Below the pieces are notes generated by a model. It was not told where the DNA came from. It worked only from the letters and a program-made list of their open reading frames with translations, and ran no database searches. A program made the position numbers and the translations under genes. A stretch of 36,365 bases of DNA, taken from the NCBI GenBank assembly GCA_029976805.1, contig JAPOLY010000022.1:1-36365 (forward strand), read 5' to 3'. This DNA is from a bacterium (GTDB lineage: Bacteria > Planctomycetota > UBA8108 > UBA1146). Positions 33,551 to 36,365 of the stretch are shown one piece after another; positions within the stretch are counted from its first letter, which is position 1; each line of letters starts with the position of its first letter.

Positions 33551-34461
33551 GACATCTGTTCCTTCCAGGTCTCCCAGGCCACCCCGGTGACCCTCTCAAA
33601 CAATTCCTGATAACGGGCAGTCGTTCCCTCCACGACTTCAGAAGGCAGGTCGGGCGGAGTTCCGTCCCCGGTCCAACCCACCGAAGCAAGGTAGTCCCTG
33701 ACATACTGCTTGTCGAAAGAGGGTGGGCTGGTGCCCACACGGTACTCATCAGCGGGCCAATAGCGGGAGGAATCCGCAGTCAACACTTCGTCAGCGAGAA
33801 CCGGACCTTCGGCGTCCATGCCGAATTCGAATTTGGTATCGGCGAGAATCAATCCCCGGGTCGCAGCATGTTCACGACCATGAGAGAAGATCTCGACGGA
33901 CAATTGCTTCAGCTGCGCCATCAGGTCATGACCCACCATCTCACCGGCCTTCTCGATGGAAATATTCTCATCGTGACCGTCATGATTCTTGGCTGCCGGG
34001 GTGAAGATGGGGTCGTCGATCCGATCCGCTTGCTGAAGACCTTCCGGCAACGGAATGCCACAGATGGAGCCCGTGGCCTGGTAGTCTTTCCAACCACTTC
34101 CGACCACGAATCCACGAACCACACATTCCACAGGGATCATGTCCAGTTTCTTGACCAGCATTGCCCGGGGCCCCCACTCCTCCGCCGCACTGCGGAAAGG
34201 TTCTGGGAAGTCTGCCGGATTGGTCGAGACCAGATGATGACGAATCTCCGAAGGGAGACGCTCCAGCCACCAGCGAGTGAGCTGGGTCAGAATGGCTCCT
34301 TTTTCGGGGATGCCCTGGGGCAAAACCACATCGTAAGCACTGACACGGTCACTGGTCACCAACAGAAGATGGTCACCCAAATCAAAGATGTCGCGAACCT
34401 TTCCGCGCAGGATCGGTTCATGTCCGGGAACACTGATCTCCCGTATAGCAGTTGGATGCAC
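33547..34461 (-). CDS. purC: phosphoribosylaminoimidazole-succinocarboxamide synthase (SAICAR synthetase)
   Basis: Joins CAIR, the PurE product, to aspartate in purine synthesis. The 304-aa protein has RGKVRDIFDLGDHLLLVTSDRVSAYDVVLPQGIPEKG, IPVECVVRGFVVGSGWKDYQATGSICGIPLPEGL, FTPAAKNHDGHDENIS, and LADTKFEFGMDAEGPVLADEVLTADSSRYW. This is the longer (about 300-aa) PurC class found in many bacteria and fungi. The start is GTG 34461 with AAAGGA 6-7 nt upstream. The purC-purE order with a 4-nt overlap puts consecutive pathway steps together. Confidence 0.95.
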   Translation of the reverse strand: MHPTAIREISVPGHEPILRGKVRDIFDLGDHLLLVTSDRVSAYDVVLPQGIPEKGAILTQLTRWWLERLPSEIRHHLVSTNPADFPEPFRSAAEEWGPRAMLVKKLDMIPVECVVRGFVVGSGWKDYQATGSICGIPLPEGLQQADRIDDPIFTPAAKNHDGHDENISIEKAGEMVGHDLMAQLKQLSVEIFSHGREHAATRGLILADTKFEFGMDAEGPVLADEVLTADSSRYWPADEYRVGTSPPSFDKQYVRDYLASVGWTGDGTPPDLPSEVVEGTTARYQELFERVTGVAWETWKEQMS

Positions 34462-34482
34462 GTGGATCCTTTCTCATGATTC

Positions 34483-34514
34483 AAAGAGAGCCGGGATCGG
34501 GGGAACCGGTCCCG
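34483..34514 (-). terminator. weak candidate terminator after the lpxL-like gene
   Basis: On the minus strand CGGGA-c-CGG-TTCCC-CCG-a-TCCCG forms an 8-bp stem with one mismatch and a 5-nt loop, followed by GCTCTCTTTG. The tail is U-rich but broken. It lies between the lpxL-like stop (34587) and the purC start (34461). The gap of 125 nt suggests separate transcripts. Confidence 0.35.
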
Positions 34515-34586
34515 CCTGACCCAAGCCACAGAGTACCGCTCCCGAGGACGACTTCCACCCCTGACGACATGGAATCCGGTAGGACA

Positions 34587-35540
34587 TTACTCCGGGAGCA
34601 ACCGCTCTCGACTGCCATCCTCCCGGTGCTTCCAGCGCTGATGCATCCACAGCCAATCGGCGGGGTTTTCCCGGACCCAGTGTTCAATTTTTGCACTGAC
34701 AGCCCGTGTGGCCCCGTCGATGTGCTGGCGGAGATCATCCCCCTCCGGCAGATCGGCAATTTCACAGTGCATGCGATAGCGGCACCCTTCCTCGAGTCTA
34801 CGGGCATGGAGGTACACCACGGGAACCCGGTATCGACGCTGAAGAACTCCCACCACAGGAAGAGTCCCGGCATCCCGACCAAGGAAGGGCACATGCAGGC
34901 CAGCCCGGGTGTTTTGATCCACCAGCATCGCCAGGCAGCGTCCAGAACGAAGGGAACGGCCCATCTCCGGAAGGGCTCCGGAAGGGTCGAGGATTCCCGG
35001 GACTGTTCCGGATCTCAGCCAGTGCATCATTTTGTGGACGTATCCATTTTTGATATGTCGGGACAGGAGATCGATCCTCCAACCCCGGTGGACCAGAGTT
35101 GGCAACACGACTTCGAAAGGACCCAGATGACCGCTGACGAGCAAAAAGGGCTCACCGGCCCGGTGCCGTCGCTCGATCTCTTCCCAAGGCCCCACCCATT
35201 CGATGCGCTCATGGAAAGTCGAATCAGCCAGCCAGCGACGAATCTGCAAAGCTTCCACCGCCGACAAGGCGACTCGACGCCACGACTCGCGGGCAACCCT
35301 TCGAATTTGGTCATCGCTCCAGACATGGCCATAAACATGACGCAGGTTACTGAGGGTCACCCGTCGGCGCCGACCTGCGAGCCACCAGCCCGGCAGTACC
35401 AGGCGGCTTGCCAACCAACAGGCCCACCGTGCCGGCAGGATCGCCAGAGGCAGGGCAACCATCAGGGAAAAGCATGCCGCCAAGAGTGACGACAGACCAA
35501 ACTTCTGGGAATGTCGGGGTTGACTCGAAGACTCTGTCAC
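34587..35540 (-). CDS. LpxL/HtrB-type lipid A late acyltransferase
   Basis: Inner-membrane acyltransferase of the lipid A biosynthesis family. From the chosen start it is 317 aa. An N-terminal hydrophobic stretch (LLAACFSLMVALPLAILPARWA) is followed by RRRRVTLSNLRHVYG (family 'R..V..NL...F' element). The catalytic motif SGHLGPFEVV has the H-x4-E form (about residue 135), then GILDPSGALPEMGRSLRSGRCLAMLVDQNTRAGLHVPFLG (GG..G / D....... element) and the C-terminal WVRENPADWLWMHQRWKHR, highly typical of LpxL. The track start (36089) is spurious: its first 183 codons lie antisense to the DUF481 gene. GTG 35540 follows GGGGGG and matches the expected length. The acyl chain and position cannot be told from sequence. 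Confidence 0.88.
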   Translation of the reverse strand: MTESSSQPRHSQKFGLSSLLAACFSLMVALPLAILPARWACWLASRLVLPGWWLAGRRRRVTLSNLRHVYGHVWSDDQIRRVARESWRRVALSAVEALQIRRWLADSTFHERIEWVGPWEEIERRHRAGEPFLLVSGHLGPFEVVLPTLVHRGWRIDLLSRHIKNGYVHKMMHWLRSGTVPGILDPSGALPEMGRSLRSGRCLAMLVDQNTRAGLHVPFLGRDAGTLPVVGVLQRRYRVPVVYLHARRLEEGCRYRMHCEIADLPEGDDLRQHIDGATRAVSAKIEHWVRENPADWLWMHQRWKHREDGSRERLLPE

Positions 35541-35577
35541 TCGCCCCCCGATTCCGCACTCATTACCCAGAAAATCC

Positions 35578-35599
35578 TGTCCCACGCCCGCCGTGGACA
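35578..35599. repeat. imperfect dyad in the lpxL-DUF481 divergent region
   Basis: TGTC-C-CACG-CCCGC-CGTG-GACA is a 4+4 bp stem with a 1-nt bulge, centred in the 112-bp region between the two divergent starts. It is followed by GTGTAAACT, which could contain a -10-like TAAACT for the plus-strand gene. It is a possible operator for either gene. Support is limited. Confidence 0.35.
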
Positions 35600-35652
35600 G
35601 TGTAAACTCCCCGTCCCCCCGCCCAATACCATCCCGAAAGGAAACTTCGACG

Positions 35653-36365
35653 ATGATTTCCACGTTGATTTTGGTACTGACACTGCAGGTTGCGACAAAC
35701 CCGGCTGCTTCGGATGCGGATATTCTGGAACTGGTCGACGGTTCTTCACTGGTGGGTTCCATTCTCCAATTTGAGGATGGCGTATATCTCATGAATCTGG
35801 AAGGAATCGGCGAAATCACCATCGCTGCAGAAAAAGTCAAAGGCCTTCGATTCGGCAAAAAGGCCACTCTTGTCACCGACAATGGCATGTCCATCGAAGG
35901 TCTGCTGTCCATGGATGAAAATGGCGAGTGGCGAGTGACCAACGATCTGCTCGAGACTCGGGTACCGGGACAAAATCTGGTCGCCATCAACCCGACTCCG
36001 GAAACCCCGCCAACTTCGACCCAGAAGGCAACCATTTCCCTGAATGGTTCGAGAACCTCCGGAAATACGGAGACCACCTCTGCGGTCATGAATCTCGATT
36101 ACAAATTTCGATACCTGACCCACCGTTTCGTTTCCAAGATTGACTGGACCTACGCCGAGGACAATCAGGTGGTCAGTAAGCGGTCCACCGGTGCCGAAGT
36201 AAAATACGACTTCTTCCCGGAGGACGAATGGTTCCTCTACACCAGCTTCGGGGCAAGGAATGATGGATTTGCCGATCTTTCCCTGAGAACCACTGCCGGT
36301 ATCGGTGCCGGAATACAGGTCATCGACCGGGAGGATCTGACCTGGTCAGAAGAAGCGGGAATCTC
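35653..36365 (+). CDS. DUF481 (YdiY-type) outer-membrane protein, N-terminal part (runs off window)
   Basis: Partial gene, not in the ORF track because it has no stop in the window; translated by hand (237+ aa). A short hydrophobic signal (MISTLILVLTLQVATNPAAS) is followed by a small beta domain (ADILELVDGSSLVGSILQFEDGVYLMNLEGIGEITIAAEKVKGLRF, about 20-68), a Pro/Thr linker (NPTPETPPTSTQ), and a DUF481 beta-barrel start: SLNGSRTSGNTETTSAVMNLDYKFRYLTHRFVSKIDWTY, VKYDFFPEDEWFLYTSFGARNDGFADLSLRTTAGIGAGIQ. The SGNT motif and 'DYFF.EEWFLY....ARND.F.DL.LR...G.G.G' pattern are diagnostic of DUF481. ATG 35653 has AAAGGAAA about 10 nt upstream. It diverges from the lpxL-like gene across a 112-bp region. 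Confidence 0.88.
   Translation, partial: MISTLILVLTLQVATNPAASDADILELVDGSSLVGSILQFEDGVYLMNLEGIGEITIAAEKVKGLRFGKKATLVTDNGMSIEGLLSMDENGEWRVTNDLLETRVPGQNLVAINPTPETPPTSTQKATISLNGSRTSGNTETTSAVMNLDYKFRYLTHRFVSKIDWTYAEDNQVVSKRSTGAEVKYDFFPEDEWFLYTSFGARNDGFADLSLRTTAGIGAGIQVIDREDLTWSEEAGI

Noticed and set aside
34452-35489. 345-aa plus-strand ORF
   Set aside because: Antisense to the LpxL-like gene, whose catalytic and C-terminal motifs are clear.

Overview
The window looks like chromosomal DNA of a Gram-negative (diderm) bacterium. It carries an LptD-like outer-membrane protein, an LpxL-type lipid A acyltransferase, a pilus-type secretin and a DUF481 outer-membrane protein. By eye it is moderately GC-rich, and most genes have clear Shine-Dalgarno sequences. 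The PilM-PilN fusion, large secreted TPR proteins, a long protein of carboxypeptidase-regulatory-like repeats, and a fasciclin/CIA30 fusion suggest a planctomycete-like or other PVC-superphylum lineage. That placement is inference. I see no tRNA, rRNA, insertion sequence, prophage or CRISPR array. Genes are densely packed, and nearly everything from 1 to 26,947 is on the minus strand.

Minus strand, read right to left. (1) 10737 to beyond position 1 is one co-directional run: pilMN fusion, PilO-like, a PilP-position protein, a secretin with a TPR-rich N-terminus, two secreted TPR proteins, and the start of a MotA/TolQ/ExbB proton-channel gene. This is a type IV pilus alignment/secretin complex joined to a putative proton-driven motor, and it is the most interesting system here. 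(2) Before it lies about 930 bp without a supportable gene (10738-11671), then a terminator (11672-11696). (3) 16896 to 11795 holds coaD, ridA, an orphan DppD/DppF ATPase pair, the tRNA methylthiotransferase mtaB and a family-4 uracil-DNA glycosylase; ridA to udg overlap or nearly touch. (4) 19516-17081 is the LptD-like protein. (5) 26947-19688 holds three large envelope proteins of unknown role: a repeat protein, a TPR-plus-cysteine-less-redoxin protein, and a signal-peptide protein with a GATase-like domain and a Cys/His cluster.

Right part. comEC is on the plus strand (27035-29374), divergent from the repeat protein, with a probable non-ATG start. A terminator separates it from the convergent fasciclin/CIA30 gene (30801-29452). 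mtnA and a DCC-family membrane protein follow on the plus strand, preceded by a leader rich in repeats and a perfect dyad. purC and purE overlap by 4 nt on the minus strand. An lpxL-like gene (minus) and a DUF481 gene (plus, runs off the end) diverge at 35.5-35.7 kb.

How the genes fit together: PilMNOPQ plus ComEC would be compatible with DNA uptake through a pilus/secretin, but no pilin, pilus ATPase or ComEA is in view, so the complex may do something else in the envelope. Starts were re-chosen from Shine-Dalgarno evidence for many genes. The two edge genes (1-250 and 35653-36365) are missing from the ORF track because they run off the window.
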